This document shows, in pieces, positions 1-12,125 of a stretch of DNA of 64,000 bases. Every line of letters begins with the position of its first letter. Within the stretch, counting starts at the first letter, position 1. This DNA comes from Beauveria sp. NWAFU-1 (Eukaryota; Ascomycota; Sordariomycetes; Hypocreales; Cordycipitaceae): contig JANBXD010000003.1 of assembly GCA_024472245.1 (NCBI GenBank), positions 806,001 to 870,000 of the forward strand, in the 5' to 3' direction. The notes under the pieces were generated by a model. It was not told the origin of the DNA and did not search any database. It saw only the letters and a program-made list of their open reading frames with translations. The translations under genes were made by a program, and so were the position numbers.

Positions 1-3000
1 TTTATTGACTTTAAGTTTTCTTTGTCTGCTTTTCTTTTCCATTCGCTGCTAGGCCCGGCCGTGTCCGTCAAACAACGCGGCGAGCCTTGCACACTAAATA
101 ACCCCGCCGGAGCCACCGCAAATAAAGCCGCCAGCCTGATCACGTAGATGTTTTTCAGCAAACGACAAACTGGTTTTACGGCTTTGCCATTGGCTTGCCG
201 CGCATCTTGGGCTTCAGTTTCTTGGGAGGGGGGATTATCTTGATGATATTCGTGACCGAGCAGACAATGGCGCGAGAGCAGGGGGTTCCAGATTCACTGC
301 GCGGATAAAAGACAAAAAGACCAAACCGAGGCCATGCTCGTTTTCCGCGGCACAGTGTTACTTTTTGTTTTCGTGTCTTTGATAACTGGCGTGCAAAGAG
401 TGCGGCGGGACGGAGCCCCGGTGGCGTGCGGCGGCTGACATTCTCTCCATCTTGGCTGTTTCTTCCGTCTTGGATGACCGAGCTGAAGAAAGGCTGCCAC
501 ACCGAATGCCCATTGGTGATTTCTGATTCGTTCGCTTCCAGTTGGACCGGCACCTGTGTTGGGGGCGTGTTGTCGGTTCTTGCTATTGAAGCTCGTCGTC
601 TGACCCTCTTTTGCATTCGGGGGCCAGAATCGAGTTGCGAGCCTTGATTCTTGTGCTCTTCCGTCGCCTCGACGGCCTACAGACCCTTCTGTTGGGGGTT
701 TGGGTGGCTGTTGGACCCTTGCCTTGTTAGCGCATACGTGTTGGGCATCACGGAGAATTGCGGGATACAAACAGACCTTTTGTTCCTTGTCGCTTTTCCT
801 TAATTAAAAGTGTACGATTTAATACCATTTCTCTCCCCCGAAACTGACAAAAAGAGCATCGGCTACAGCTCCCGCATCAGACGACTATTGCCCGAATCCA
901 GCCAGTCCGGCCAGACCCTTGCTCACAGGACGGTGCGCGTGAGCGTCGCGGGATCAGCGTCATGCCATGGCGATTGCCTGTATTAGAAACGCAAAGACCT
1001 TTATTTGTCTTAACTATCCCATCACCCCGTCGCCTGTCCAGCTGCGGCTATACCACACGGTATAGAACCAGGAACCTTTGTCAAATACGGCTGTGACGGC
1101 AGGCTCTTGTTAGTAACCTCAAGGAATGACGAGCGCGTGATTCCCCATGATTCGTCTATTGATTTTATTTTGGTCAAACACGTTTTTTTTATTTTTTCTA
1201 CTCTTTTGAATCGAATTAATGCACATGTCCCTCGGCGTATGAAACCGCCGCTCGTTGGACACGATTCATAGATGCGCATGACCTTGCCCAGAAGCGAAAT
1301 TGGTGGTGGCGCTGGAAAAAAGGCCTGAAACGGAAGCTCTGTGGAAGGATTCCGTGCCTTTTTAGTACCCCAGGAAAAATTCCTTCTGGAACAGTTCAAG
1401 AGACACGTGGGGTTTACAGAAAGAAGGTGTCATGGTGCGCCGCGTGTCACTGTGGCGTACCAGAGTGACGGCAAGGGTACATGCGCCAAGCGAGGTACGG
1501 TGACGAAAGAGTTGCATGCCCTGCCAATCTCTTTGCAGATGTTTTTCCTTTTATTTCTTGTACAGGTATAGAATTTTTGTACATGTAAAGAAAGGTTGTG
1601 TTTCTTGACTGTGCCGTTTCGGGGCGCCAGAATATGTAGCACTTGAGAGAAGCAAAGACACGTTTCCATCCAACTACCTACACACGCCCAAGCAAAGTGT
1701 TCCCTTTTCATTTCGCACGTGCACAAGTTGGCGCCGACTCTTTGCTTGAGCGAGCAATCGGCTATCGCCTCGGTCAATTTACCGGCGAGTTTTGGGCTTG
1801 GTCCAGTTAATAATGAGCGGGGGGAGGGTCGCCACGGGCGCGGCAAAAGGTTAACCAAAGTATCCTTTTTATTTTTCACATGCAACGGGGCTATGGAAGC
1901 TCGGCCTCCAGACTTGATGAGGTGTACAACAAGAAAACATGTTCATTTTGGCGCCGCGTACCAGTAACCCGGGGAATATTAGCAAGAAAGCAAAGGTCCG
2001 CAAGACTGAAGATTCGGCACGCCCCCTAAATTTAGTCCGCCGACTGAAAGCAAGTTGCTGGCCATTGGTGTCTTGTATGCACGCGTTTGAGATACAACGC
2101 CGTGGCGCCATGTGCATGCTCTGTCGCAGATGTGCCATTGCCGGCCGCGCATACCCAGCCCGCGATGGACAATTGGCCTTCGCTCGCGTGGCGTGGCAGG
2201 CGGGAAAGCAGCAGTCGGTTCGGAGACAACGGGGCGTGCACTTGTCGTAATTGTCGAACCAAGGCACCCCGGAAAAACCTGCCACGAGGGCAGTGAACAA
2301 GTCCGTCGCACGCCCGGGACGGGATGCTGACTACGTGGTGAAGAAAGAGCTTGGACCAGTTTCAGGCCTGTTTGGGTGTTTTACCAGTAAATAGAGTTGA
2401 GGGACTGCATTTTACTAGCGGACATGTATTTTCATCACGTATCCCCCCGATGCTGGTTATTGATTTCTGGGAGTAAAATAAGTACATTGTTACATGCTCG
2501 TGCTTTGGGCTTTTTAGGCCGCAGGTGTCACGTTGTGCGAATCCCTCGACAAGTGGGTGAACCCTGAAGCCATAGGCGGCCGGCTTGATGAGGAGTTGGG
2601 GCCGGCGCCAGACTAGAGAGTCAAGAGGGCTAAAAATGAACGGAATTCCGAGAGAAAATAGGTGAAGAAATAATAAATAAAAGAATTTAAACTGGGGGAT
2701 TAATACATAAGAAAAGAAGGAAAAAAGAAAATAAAAATGAAGCGGGGCTTTTATTTTTATTATTTCTTCATTGCTGCCATCAGCCATGAAATAATTGGCC
2801 CATCCCCACTACCACACTAAGCCCCATCAGGGCCCACGGCCTGCTGACTTGCGACCAATTTTTTAGTTTTTTTTCTAGCCATTCTCTTTTTCTGCTTCGG
2901 CTTCTATTTTGCTTTCTCTCCCATAAACCATAAAACGACCTCGGTGTGGCGTCCTTGTTGCCGAGTCAAAAGGCGATTGTCAACTTCTTTACTTGCGTGT

Positions 3001-6000
3001 GTGTGTGTGTCTCGGCGGCGGCAATTGAAACGGAATTCGGAAGAGACTCTACAAGGTGTCATGTCCCCAGCATGAATCGTGGTGGCAACGACGATTTATT
3101 ATTCGTCCTCTTCTCTTTTTATACTTTTGCATGAGCAGGGGGACTCGACTCGAACTGCCTTTGCATTGGGCTCGGCTTTATTATAATTGCACCGCGTGCG
3201 GAATTACCAGTGGCAGCAAGGTGGATAGCACCAATAAAATGGAAAAAATTGGTCATTTGCTCGGATGGCGGAGCCTCTATTATTTTTTAGCTTGTAGCGA
3301 TTCGTAGTTTGTCGACGAAACGGAGTCCTGTAGTCTCAATACTCTGTAATATGTACTCGTAACAGAATGCCACATATGCACGCAGCCATTGCGTGTAACT
3401 GCGTTTCTTTCATTTTATCCTTTCTTCTTTGCATCTTTAGTGAATGCCTACGACAAAAACGCAATCGTCGTCGGCATCGCATGGCGCAGCTCGGCCCCAA
3501 CAGACTGTGGTGCCGGGGACGGCGTCCGCGCGCGCGAGCCACGGCTCCAAGCTTTTCCCTCACTCACTAAGATATGCAGGGCCGCGACCTGCCGAAGGGC
3601 GCGCCGACGAATAGCACGGCACACAAGAATAAGCCTTGCACTGGGCAGTCGTCTGCAACAGCCTGCAGCCTTGCCCAAGAGGGCGTGCAGCAATGCATGG
3701 ATCTTGCTTTCATTCCTTAGCCTAACCCGAATCTTGTACCAGGCCAGCCTGAAAGGGTATATTGAAAAATAGCATTCATAAGACAGAAACTCATTAAAAT
3801 GCCGTAAAATACCTCACGGATAATAATGAATATTTCTTCATTATTGAACCCCACGAGGTTTGCATTTTTGCATATTCACCTGGCCGCTATTGGCCGCCTC
3901 GCTCGTTCGGCCCTCGGCGACTCGCACTCGTTCTCCTTGCAACGGGCCTCGTCTTTTTTTTTCTGCCTCTCATGTGACGGGGGACCGGAGTGCGGGGAAA
4001 TAGAGACATGATCTTGCAAGGCCACACACACAGCCGTGGCCGCGGGGAAGCAAACTCAAAATGCGGAAGCGGAAGTATACGGAACAGCTTCGACGTCGAT
4101 TTGTGGTAGCAATTGCAATCACATGCATAAAGGCGTAACGCCATTTTTCATTGTCACAGTGAGATGTTTACACCAATCTTCTGTCTAGAAGTTCCGCCCG
4201 AAAAGTTGAAGAAGATGACGATATTCGGCATAGAAAGGTCCTGGCCTTAGTCACGACTTGCCTCCCCAGTCTCACGCTTCTCCACGGTGGCTCTGCTTGG
4301 CGGCTCCAGTTTGCCCATCACGCATCGTAGGACCCTGCATCAGGCAGGTCACTCGGACAAAACGTAACAAGAAGGACAAGACTTCTTTGGTAGTCAGCCC
4401 GCAACGTAGTGTCCCCACGATGCGCCGCAGTCCTTGCCACAACCGGCGAGGGCATTAATACAATTACTTGACAGAATTAATGACAAGGTGCTTCCATCAA
4501 CCAGATAAAAAGAGACGCCAAATACTGATTTATTGGCACGATTGAGTTTGCATTCCTCAGATTCGAGATCCTTGTGCCGTTTCTCGACGGACATACCGGC
4601 CATGAGGAACGCTGCATTTGGCCCCATCTGCAAGCCCGACGTTTGTTACGGTGCGGATTCCTGACTCGGTGCCGGCATGGGAGTTTCAAAAGCCTAATTA
4701 CTCAAGACTTTAATTGCGTTGCGGAGAGACTCTGCTCGTCAATTGCTGTAGTTGGCTTTAAGCCCCAGCCTAACCTGAAGCTTTCTTCTGTAAGGAAGCA
4801 TCTCCATCAAGCCCCAGCCTAACCTGAAGCTTTCCTCTGTAAGGAAGCATCTCCAGTGAAACAGACTGCCTGATGGCCCGGAAGCAAGGCTCATAACATG
4901 GTAAGGCTCACAGCTTGGAATTACGGCTTTCACTTACACCTTTTCTGAAGGCATCCGACGACAATCGCGAGCCGGGCACCGATTAAACTTGCCCCTCTTG
5001 TGAATCCAAAGCAGCACAGTATGATCGGGTATTACACAAGATTGTATACAGGCGCAGAAAACAAGTGCTGTTGATACCCCACAGAGGAGGCGTAGCTGAT
5101 GGCGACGGTGATTCTGCCACTGCCATAGGCAAGATGGCGAGGAGGCGCTTCTGACTAGAATCGTGAAGAAGCGCACGAGGCCATTGGAGGCCATTGTTCT
5201 GCACTTTCTTGTTTCCTTCAATTCATTTATTTTATTTTATTGATTCGTCATGTCCGGGCGACCATGTGGCCTAGCTGCTCACTTTCCATCTCCGTCAGCA
5301 CTTCACCTGGGGCAGTCTTTACGTCTCCGTGCCGCCCGCCCAATGCTGGGACCAAAATCGTGCCATTTCTTTTTGAACTGCTGGTTGAGCATACTCTACT
5401 CCAGTCATTGAAGCTCACCATTGTGCCCAGCTGGGATCTGTTCGTCAGGCTTGAGGCTTCCGAGCTTCCGGCGCCACCATCCAGCTCGTGTGATCGGGTT
5501 GGCCAATCGTCCAGCCCGGCTCATAGCATTGGTACACGGCCAGGCTTAGATCAGCTGTTCCCATTTCCATTGAGTAAAGCTTGATAGGCTAAAGTCAAAA
5601 GATGTATATCTTAATGTAGTAAAGTGACTACACAAGGATGGGCTTGTACGGAATCGTTGCTCTACTAGCTGCTTAGCCCCAATACAACCTCAAGCGATAC
5701 CCTTCTAGCCTTCTTGATTATCTGATTACAGCTCTTCGATGTGTACATCAAGTCTCAAGCTAATCTACATTCTATAATTAAAGCGCAACGTGAGACCAGG
5801 AACCACAGCCTATGCCTGACGGCTTATGACCTTCTTTCGTGGGGATCTAATCACCACGGGCGCAACGCTAATTGATGTACCACCTCTGTTGCGACCGGGA
5901 TGGTACTCCCGCCCTCGGGTAATACCACCCATTGTTCCCCGGCGGTCGACGGTCGGGCCTCGTCTCGATTCATTCAACTAGGTGGGCTCTTGGCTCATTG

Positions 6001-6584
6001 GCCAGTGTATTCATCGCCCAAATTCCCCCAGCCGCGCGTCGTTAGGCCAGGCGCAGATGTGCGTTGCTGCGACCCAACAGCAGTTCGTTAAGTTGCCATC
6101 GCGCTCGCCATGCTGGCAGTGTCGGAGAGGGCGTCGCGTGCCAGTTTGAACAGCATCCTCGTGACTACCCGCGATGTGTCGCGTTTTCGCCGTTTCAGAT
6201 CATGCGAGTGCTCTGCAATGTTGCCGATCCGAGATTTTTGGTCGTCTAGAACCACCAATCGATGCGAGATTACCTCGATAGGTTCTGGTCTTTTGGGTGC
6301 ACTGCAAGGCAGAGCCTCATCACTGAACAAGTCGTCAAATGACGAGGGGCCATTTTCTGTCTTTCTGCGCAAGAATTTCCTTTTATAATGTGAATGGAAT
6401 GAGAGAAGAAGCAAAGCTATGCAGAGCTCTTTTTCCACAGTCAGACTAGTACTTTGCTTCCCTTCTTCGCCAAAAATGAGCACTCTTTGTCTTGTAAAGC
6501 TTCCGAATATCTAGGCTCGCACAATCGCGACTTTGACTTCTAGACAGGCGGGCAGCGCTTCGAGTCCCGGACATGCTCCAACAT
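1..6584. other. Long stretch without a supportable gene
   Basis: I see no conserved protein in any frame. Open frames are short, overlap on both strands and mostly lack an ATG start. The stretch holds a short GT run near 2996-3011, several A/T-rich patches and one 49-bp tandem duplication (listed separately). The C-to-T pattern of heavily RIP-mutated DNA is not obvious by eye. A lineage-specific gene or non-coding transcript cannot be excluded. Confidence 0.5.
4760..4855. repeat. 49-bp tandem duplication, two copies
   Basis: Copy 1 runs 4760-4808 and copy 2 runs 4809-4855. Both start AAGCCCCAGCC and end GCATCTCCA. They differ by one T/C change (4786 against 4835), and copy 2 lacks the last two bases. 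The near identity suggests a recent local duplication in non-coding DNA. Confidence 0.85.
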
Positions 6585-9284
6585 CTATTCTGGCACAGGA
6601 CATAGATCCAAGTTGCCCTTTACATTATTTCCCCACCACTGTGGAAACGGCACCGATCGACCAGCTGCACCGAATACAGCAAAGGACAGGATGAACAAGC
6701 AGGTCAAGCTGCCTCCATCCCAGGCACTTGTGATCAAGTAGGAATAGTTCTTGAAAAAGCGCTGGTGATAGTTTCTCAAGTAAAACTGTGTGAAGAGGCC
6801 GGCAATGATTCCACTCAAAATGATGCATGTTTGTGACTGGTTGTATGGGACAAAACCGGCGTACTGCAACAGCTGTGGCAGATTGATGCTACGGAGGGAG
6901 AAGCCGTAGACTTTGGGGACAAACTATCGGGTTTCAGCGATGAATAATGCAACACTCTAGTGGGATGTGACTCACAAATACAACAACGCGATGTATCACG
7001 ACCAAGCCAGCGCCGAATACAACGCCGAATGGAACGGCAGCGTACGTGGAGCCAAGCGTGTACAGATATTTTGCCAGGGCCCATGAAGTGGCGCTGGTGT
7101 TGTACGACTGCAAGGACGCGCCACTCCAGGAAGAATTGCCATTTGTATTCGCTAGAAGATCACGATTGTCGCTGACGATGGAGATCATGACTGCATAGTT
7201 GACAACGGCGCCGAGCAACGTGCCGTAAATCTGAGTGGTGAACATGACGCGTGGTGGGATTTTGACTGCCAAGCTGGTTAGCACATAATTTTTTTTATCT
7301 TTTTCGTGGGAATGATGATCGAGTCGGGGCTGCTACATACGGTATTCACCCAATTTCAGATCGCTGGACAAGTTGACACAACTGGCAATGACACTATGCG
7401 ACCACGCGGCAAAGTACATGTTTCCAATGGGACGGCCGGGTAGTGTCAGACCAGCAATCATTTTGGATAAGTTGTTTGTCGCGATACCGTTACCGAAACG
7501 GGCGAATAGTATAACGCTCTGAAGAAGGTTAGGACAGAGTTTGACGTAAGGAAGCGAAGGAATCGTTGACGCCACTTACAAATGGAGCGATTATGATGCC
7601 AACAATGAGAGAAACAACGTATGCCCAAACAGGAAGTGTCAGGTCTTGGCTCACAATGACAGCGATACCAAGCACGAAGCTACCAAGCAAAATCGATGCG
7701 TACCACCACCAAGGTGTCTCTTTGTAGTGCTTGGCCATGTGTTCATGATGCCTGTCATTAAACTTGCCTTTTCTGGCACTCTTGAACGATTTGTAAATGT
7801 CCTTGCCCCAAAATAAAAAGCAGTGCACAATGAGAGCGCCAATCTGACAAGGCTAATTAGCAGACTGGCCAGCTGAGACGCTGTTGTACTTACCGCTGCA
7901 TTGGCCATGAACATGGCATATGCAAAGCTTCCAGTAAGTCGTGGGGCACCGAATTGACCAAGAGCATCCTCGTTCAAAATGCCACCAGAGAATACCTTTG
8001 CAACGGGATAAGATGTTCCATTCTCTGATCGGAGACGTGTTGACATGAAGGGCTGTGACCTTGAATCCCAAACATTGTTGTAGTATATGCCAGCCATGGC
8101 TATGAAACATATAAACAAGCCAACAGCCGAGTGCAGTTGAGTTGTCAAGGGCAGAGAAGTAGCGTTAGAAGTAATCTGCAAAGCCGTGGTAAGTATCTAG
8201 CGCTCTTCAGGAAAAATTGGTGAAACATACATATTGCCAATCAAAGGATAGACTAAAGAGGCCTAAGCCTTGGTTGTTTTGGGACCCGCCAAAGACGTTG
8301 TTCAGAACTGCAGCAGTCTCGCCAGTGGCCTTCATCGATGCCAAGCAGGGGATAGAGACGGAGTTTAGCCACGGCATGATATAAGCAGGCAGGAACTCAT
8401 AGGAGAACATGGCGCCGAAGCTCCACCAGAATGCTCGTAGAGGTTTGGAGTTCCGGACGTCTGCCCAGTGCAGACCTTGGAGAGTCTTGACAATAGGTAT
8501 GTTGGTCCAATAAACAGACTTGACATGCCAGACAGCGACTGGTCGGAAAATTCCACAGAGACCGTAACCAAACAGACCAATGGAAAGCGTGCTTAGAACC
8601 ACCGTGGTTGATGTAAGCGGCAAGTCATAGAACAAATCCTGTGCCGTAAAGACAGTAATGCTGGCGGTAGCATTGGAGGCTGAAGTGGCGGTGATGGAGC
8701 AAACGGCGTGCTCCTTGAGATTCCAGTGTCCGTGATTAAAGAAAGACAAGACTCGAATCCATCGTGGTGGCTCGCCTTGGCCCCCTTTCTCTCTCCATCG
8801 AGCCTCGTGCACATCTCCTCGTGGGAGAAACTTGGCCCAGGCCAAGCCTGCAAAATAGGCAATGAGCACAATGAATGTGCCAGAAACTTGGACCGATGTT
8901 GGTTTGAACTAGAGTTGGCAGTCTTGTCAGCAACGTACCAAACTGTAAAGGACCATGCACGGGACAAGGGAATACCGAATAAATTTGAGTCATGGCAGCT
9001 TGGAACGAAGCAAGGCATGTTGCGAGAAACAAGCTGCGAAACGTCAAGGCCGGCTCAAAATCATCCCTCAGAGGTAAGAGATGGGTCACGACCGCTTCGG
9101 CAGTGTCGAGAATCTTGGCATCGTCTTGATCCGAGTCGCTGCCAACCCCCATCTCCTCGGACAGCCCAACAGCGACCGCCTTTACTTGGGCGTTTGGATG
9201 CACTCGCTTTTCATCGTCGCTGTCCGAAGTAGACAGGATAGGGCTTGCCTTGAGCTCCGCTTTGTTGTCAATCAAACCGGCCAT
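6585..9284 (-). CDS. OPT-family oligopeptide transporter
   Basis: This is a multi-pass plasma-membrane transporter of the OPT superfamily. Family members move small peptides, glutathione or metal chelates with protons; the substrate here is unknown. I read seven exons: 9284-8976, 8908-8231, 8175-7894, 7843-7580, 7518-7341, 7265-6976 and 6923-6585, giving 779 residues, normal for fungal OPTs. The acidic soluble N-terminus is followed by many hydrophobic segments. Family hallmarks are the segment TQIYSFKPTSVQVSGTF across intron 1, the GRPIGNMYFAAWSH region, and the C-terminal FVPYNQSQTC and AAGRSVPFPQWWGN motifs. The start is the first in-frame ATG; upstream in-frame starts are GTG only. All six introns keep frame and have GT-AG ends. 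The family is certain, the substrate is not. Confidence 0.93.
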
Positions 9285-10289
9285 TGTTGTCGACCCGGCG
9301 GCGCATGAGGACACCGAAAGTACTAGCGAAACGCAGCATCTTTTATAACATTAGTCTCCCGGGGCAAGTCTTCATCTTTGAACCGTGTGCAGCACTGCGT
9401 CCTCATCAAACTGCTGCAAGTCGGCGGAAGACGGCAAGTCAGTGGCTGCGGTTGCGGTTAGGGGGGTGGTGCAATGGACCGGCCCGTATCGCGCCATAGC
9501 TCCTTCGCGTCAAATGTAAGCCGCAAGCTCCGCCAGACACCCAACATGATGTCGTTTTATTCGTCGAGATAGAAGCACGCCTCGAATCTTGCATGAGAAC
9601 TATTGTTCGAAGCGTTCGAAGCGTTCAAAGGTTCCTTGGAAAGTTCCAAATGGGGCAAGTGCTCTTAAACAACAGCCAATACCAACTCATGGAAATACAA
9701 AGTAATCGGCGGTCGGCAACCACGTAGCCCCGCGCGTTTGATAACGCCATTTTGCCTAATCAAAGACTGCTTATTCGCTGTTCATCTCTTGGTGGAGTGG
9801 TGCCATTGTTATCTGTACAATGGGAAGTGATGTGGTGAACCATTGGTAAGTCCTCAGGTCCTGTCACATAATTTCAGCCAACTTCGGCTGTGTGCCGAGA
9901 CAGTAGTCTATGCTGGCATGCAAATAGTTGGACATTTTACCAGTTGTGGCGAATTAGAGAGGCGCGGACCTCACAAGACGGGCAGAGACACGAGCGATGA
10001 GCAGAGTGAAAGAACCTGGCTGAATTTGATTATGTTACAAGAAGAAGAGGAGGCTATGGTGACAGTGAGGAGTGTCATCGGCTGAGTCAGCCAGTGGCGG
10101 GCGTGCCTCCCAACACCACCCCATGTTAATAAGTTTAGTCACAGTTCATGTTCAGCATAGTCACAGTTCATATTCAAGTACATGACGCCTTGCTGTCAAA
10201 AAGTATAAAAAAAAATGCAATTATATATCATGATACTATGTTACATTAACCATTAACCAACATGTCCCGTTATTTGCTTTCCATAGCCT
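9285..10289. other. Intergenic region with short direct repeats
   Basis: This is the likely promoter side of the OPT transporter and the 3' side of the secreted-protein gene. It contains short GTTCGAAGC repeats near 9605-9626 and a 22-bp direct repeat (TAGTCACAGTTCAT...) at 10136-10157 and 10158-10177. No gene is supportable. Confidence 0.5.
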
Positions 10290-10712
10290 TCAGTACTTGG
10301 GGGCCTCGACGTGGAAGGGCTTGTCGGGGACATTTCCCGCCGCAATCTCGTCATCGTTGTAGGCGGGGTAGGCAATCAGGTTCTTCTTGGTGTCAAAGAC
10401 GGCAAAAGTGGTGAAGCCGACGACGAACTGGCCGGACCAGTCGCTGGTGACTCTGTAGTCGCCGCACTGGACGGGCCCGCCCTTGGAGCGCGAGGCGGGC
10501 TTGCCGTTGCCGGCGTTGACGACGTAGGTGCACGCGGTCGCGCCGCTGAGCTGGTTGTTGATGGCAAACTTCCAGGTGCAGGACGAGTCTTGGCCGTCGC
10601 AGGAGCGAGACAGGCCCTGGATGATCCAGTCGGGGTCCCGGGCTTCGAGGGGGGCGGCCGCAGAGGCAGTGGCGGCGACGGCGACGGTGAAGAGGGTCTT
10701 GGAGAAGTGCAT
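10290..10712 (-). CDS. Small secreted protein, possible HR-inducing/surface-protein family
   Basis: A single exon encodes 140 residues. The first ~18 residues (MHFSKTLFTVAVAATASA) are a typical signal peptide, followed by APLEARD, which resembles a Kex2-type processed start. The mature part is about 12 kDa with four cysteines (SCDGQDSSC, ATACTY, VQCGDY), likely two disulfides, and a beta-rich look (FVVGFTTFAVFD). The pattern resembles small fungal secreted proteins annotated as hypersensitive-response-inducing or surface proteins, but I recognise it only loosely. The start ATG has the context CATCAAGATG; the longer frame upstream has no signal peptide and no ATG. Expected location is extracellular or cell wall. 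Confidence 0.82.
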   Translation of the reverse strand: MHFSKTLFTVAVAATASAAAPLEARDPDWIIQGLSRSCDGQDSSCTWKFAINNQLSGATACTYVVNAGNGKPASRSKGGPVQCGDYRVTSDWSGQFVVGFTTFAVFDTKKNLIAYPAYNDDEIAAGNVPDKPFHVEAPKY

Positions 10713-12125
10713 CTTGATGGTTTTTGGTTGTTTGAGAGTGTCTTTGAGTAACAGTTGTTGTTTAGAGTGAGGAGGAGAAACGAGTGATTCTGAATTGATT
10801 GTTGGTGATGCTTGATGATTGAATTGATTTTGGTCGGGATACCGCGGCCCTCTTATACTTGACGACTTACAGGATGCCTGCCTGGTGAATTGGGACCTCA
10901 CGCCAATGCGACGACTTGAGAGCCACCTACCTAACTATTGCCTGACCTTGAACAATGACGTCTCTGCGCTTCCTCACCGAGCCATAGTATCTGCATCCCC
11001 AGCTTTGCCAAAGCTGAAGTATCTCAGAGTCCCTTGATCGGCATGGGCTGCTCGTATTCCCGATCGCTACTAGTAGGGCTGGGGTACTTTTTTGGTGGGA
11101 CAACTGCAGGTTGACTCGCTCAATGCTACCCCATATGCGAGTTCCCGGTGAGAGTAGAAGCCTATGTTGTGGGCAAAGTGCCCCTCCATCAGCCAGCCCA
11201 ACGCTCCAGCGCCTGACAAGAAGTGTCTAAAAATAAATTCTCATTCAATACAATACAAACCCGTTCAAGTTTGAGTTACTTGTACCGATTCGGTGCACCA
11301 GTTGTGTGGCGAAAGTTTCGCCCTAGAGAGGAAGAAAGAAGACCTGAGAAAGGCAAAGGCAAGGCTGCCGTTTAGCGGGAACCTTGCCAGAAAGCCGGTG
11401 TGCAAATGACGTAGCCAAACGGTCAGATTCTCGGCGACTATTCAGCAATTTCGTATTCCAATTATAGCAAACGTAGATCGGGGTCTAACCGGGCCTAGTT
11501 TCCACAATTATGAGAACAGTTCCTTCTCGCATCTTTCTCGGCTGTGCTGTCAAAACGAAATAAACATTTCCGCAAAAAGGTTGCTGGCGCGACAAACCGA
11601 CTTTGCCCTGCCAACCTGCCAACCTGCCAACCTGCCAACCTGCCAACCTGCCAGCGGCCGGCCGCCCATGTGTCTTGCATGCATACAAGACCTTTTCTTC
11701 CTTTGCAACACGAGCTCTTCGTCACAGCGTTACTTTACGTCTCCAAAAAAGTCTCGGATCCGCTGCAAAGTCTTGGCCGTCAGGCCAAGAACCCCGGCGC
11801 ATGCGGGCCGCTGACGGAACACCGCCACGACGGCGAGCAGCCGGAAAAAGCGGAAAAGCAGCCTTGGGCTACACGGTGCTTGGCGGGTGCCGCTCTGCAG
11901 GTGCAATGATGACAATATTGACAACCGACTCGTATACAGACTGACAGACTTTGGAATTAATGCTCGGCTGAACTTGGCACGAAGCAAAAAGTGGACAATT
12001 CGAAATTGAAAAAGCTTGCCACTCTCACATGCGCTTATGATTCATGGCCCGTATAGCTACATGGCAATATTGTTACATCAGTGGCCATCTCATAAAGACG
12101 CAAAAAGAAAAAAGTAATATGGCTT
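10713..12125. other. Intergenic region
   Basis: This is upstream of the secreted-protein gene and downstream of the CHY zinc-finger gene. An 8-bp tandem repeat at 11611-11650 is the only clear structure. Open frames crossing that repeat are artefacts of its periodicity. Confidence 0.5.
11611..11650. repeat. 8-bp tandem repeat, five copies
   Basis: Five perfect copies of CCAACCTG are followed by a partial CCAG. Because 8 is not a multiple of 3, all three frames stay open across it, which explains several overlapping short open frames. Confidence 0.9.

Noticed and set aside
6088..6483. 131-codon minus-strand frame with charged sequence
   Set aside because: Non-ATG start, no domain and no splice context that extends it.
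11485..11944. Several frames crossing the CCAACCTG repeat
   Set aside because: Openness is produced by the 8-bp repeat, which lacks stops in every frame.
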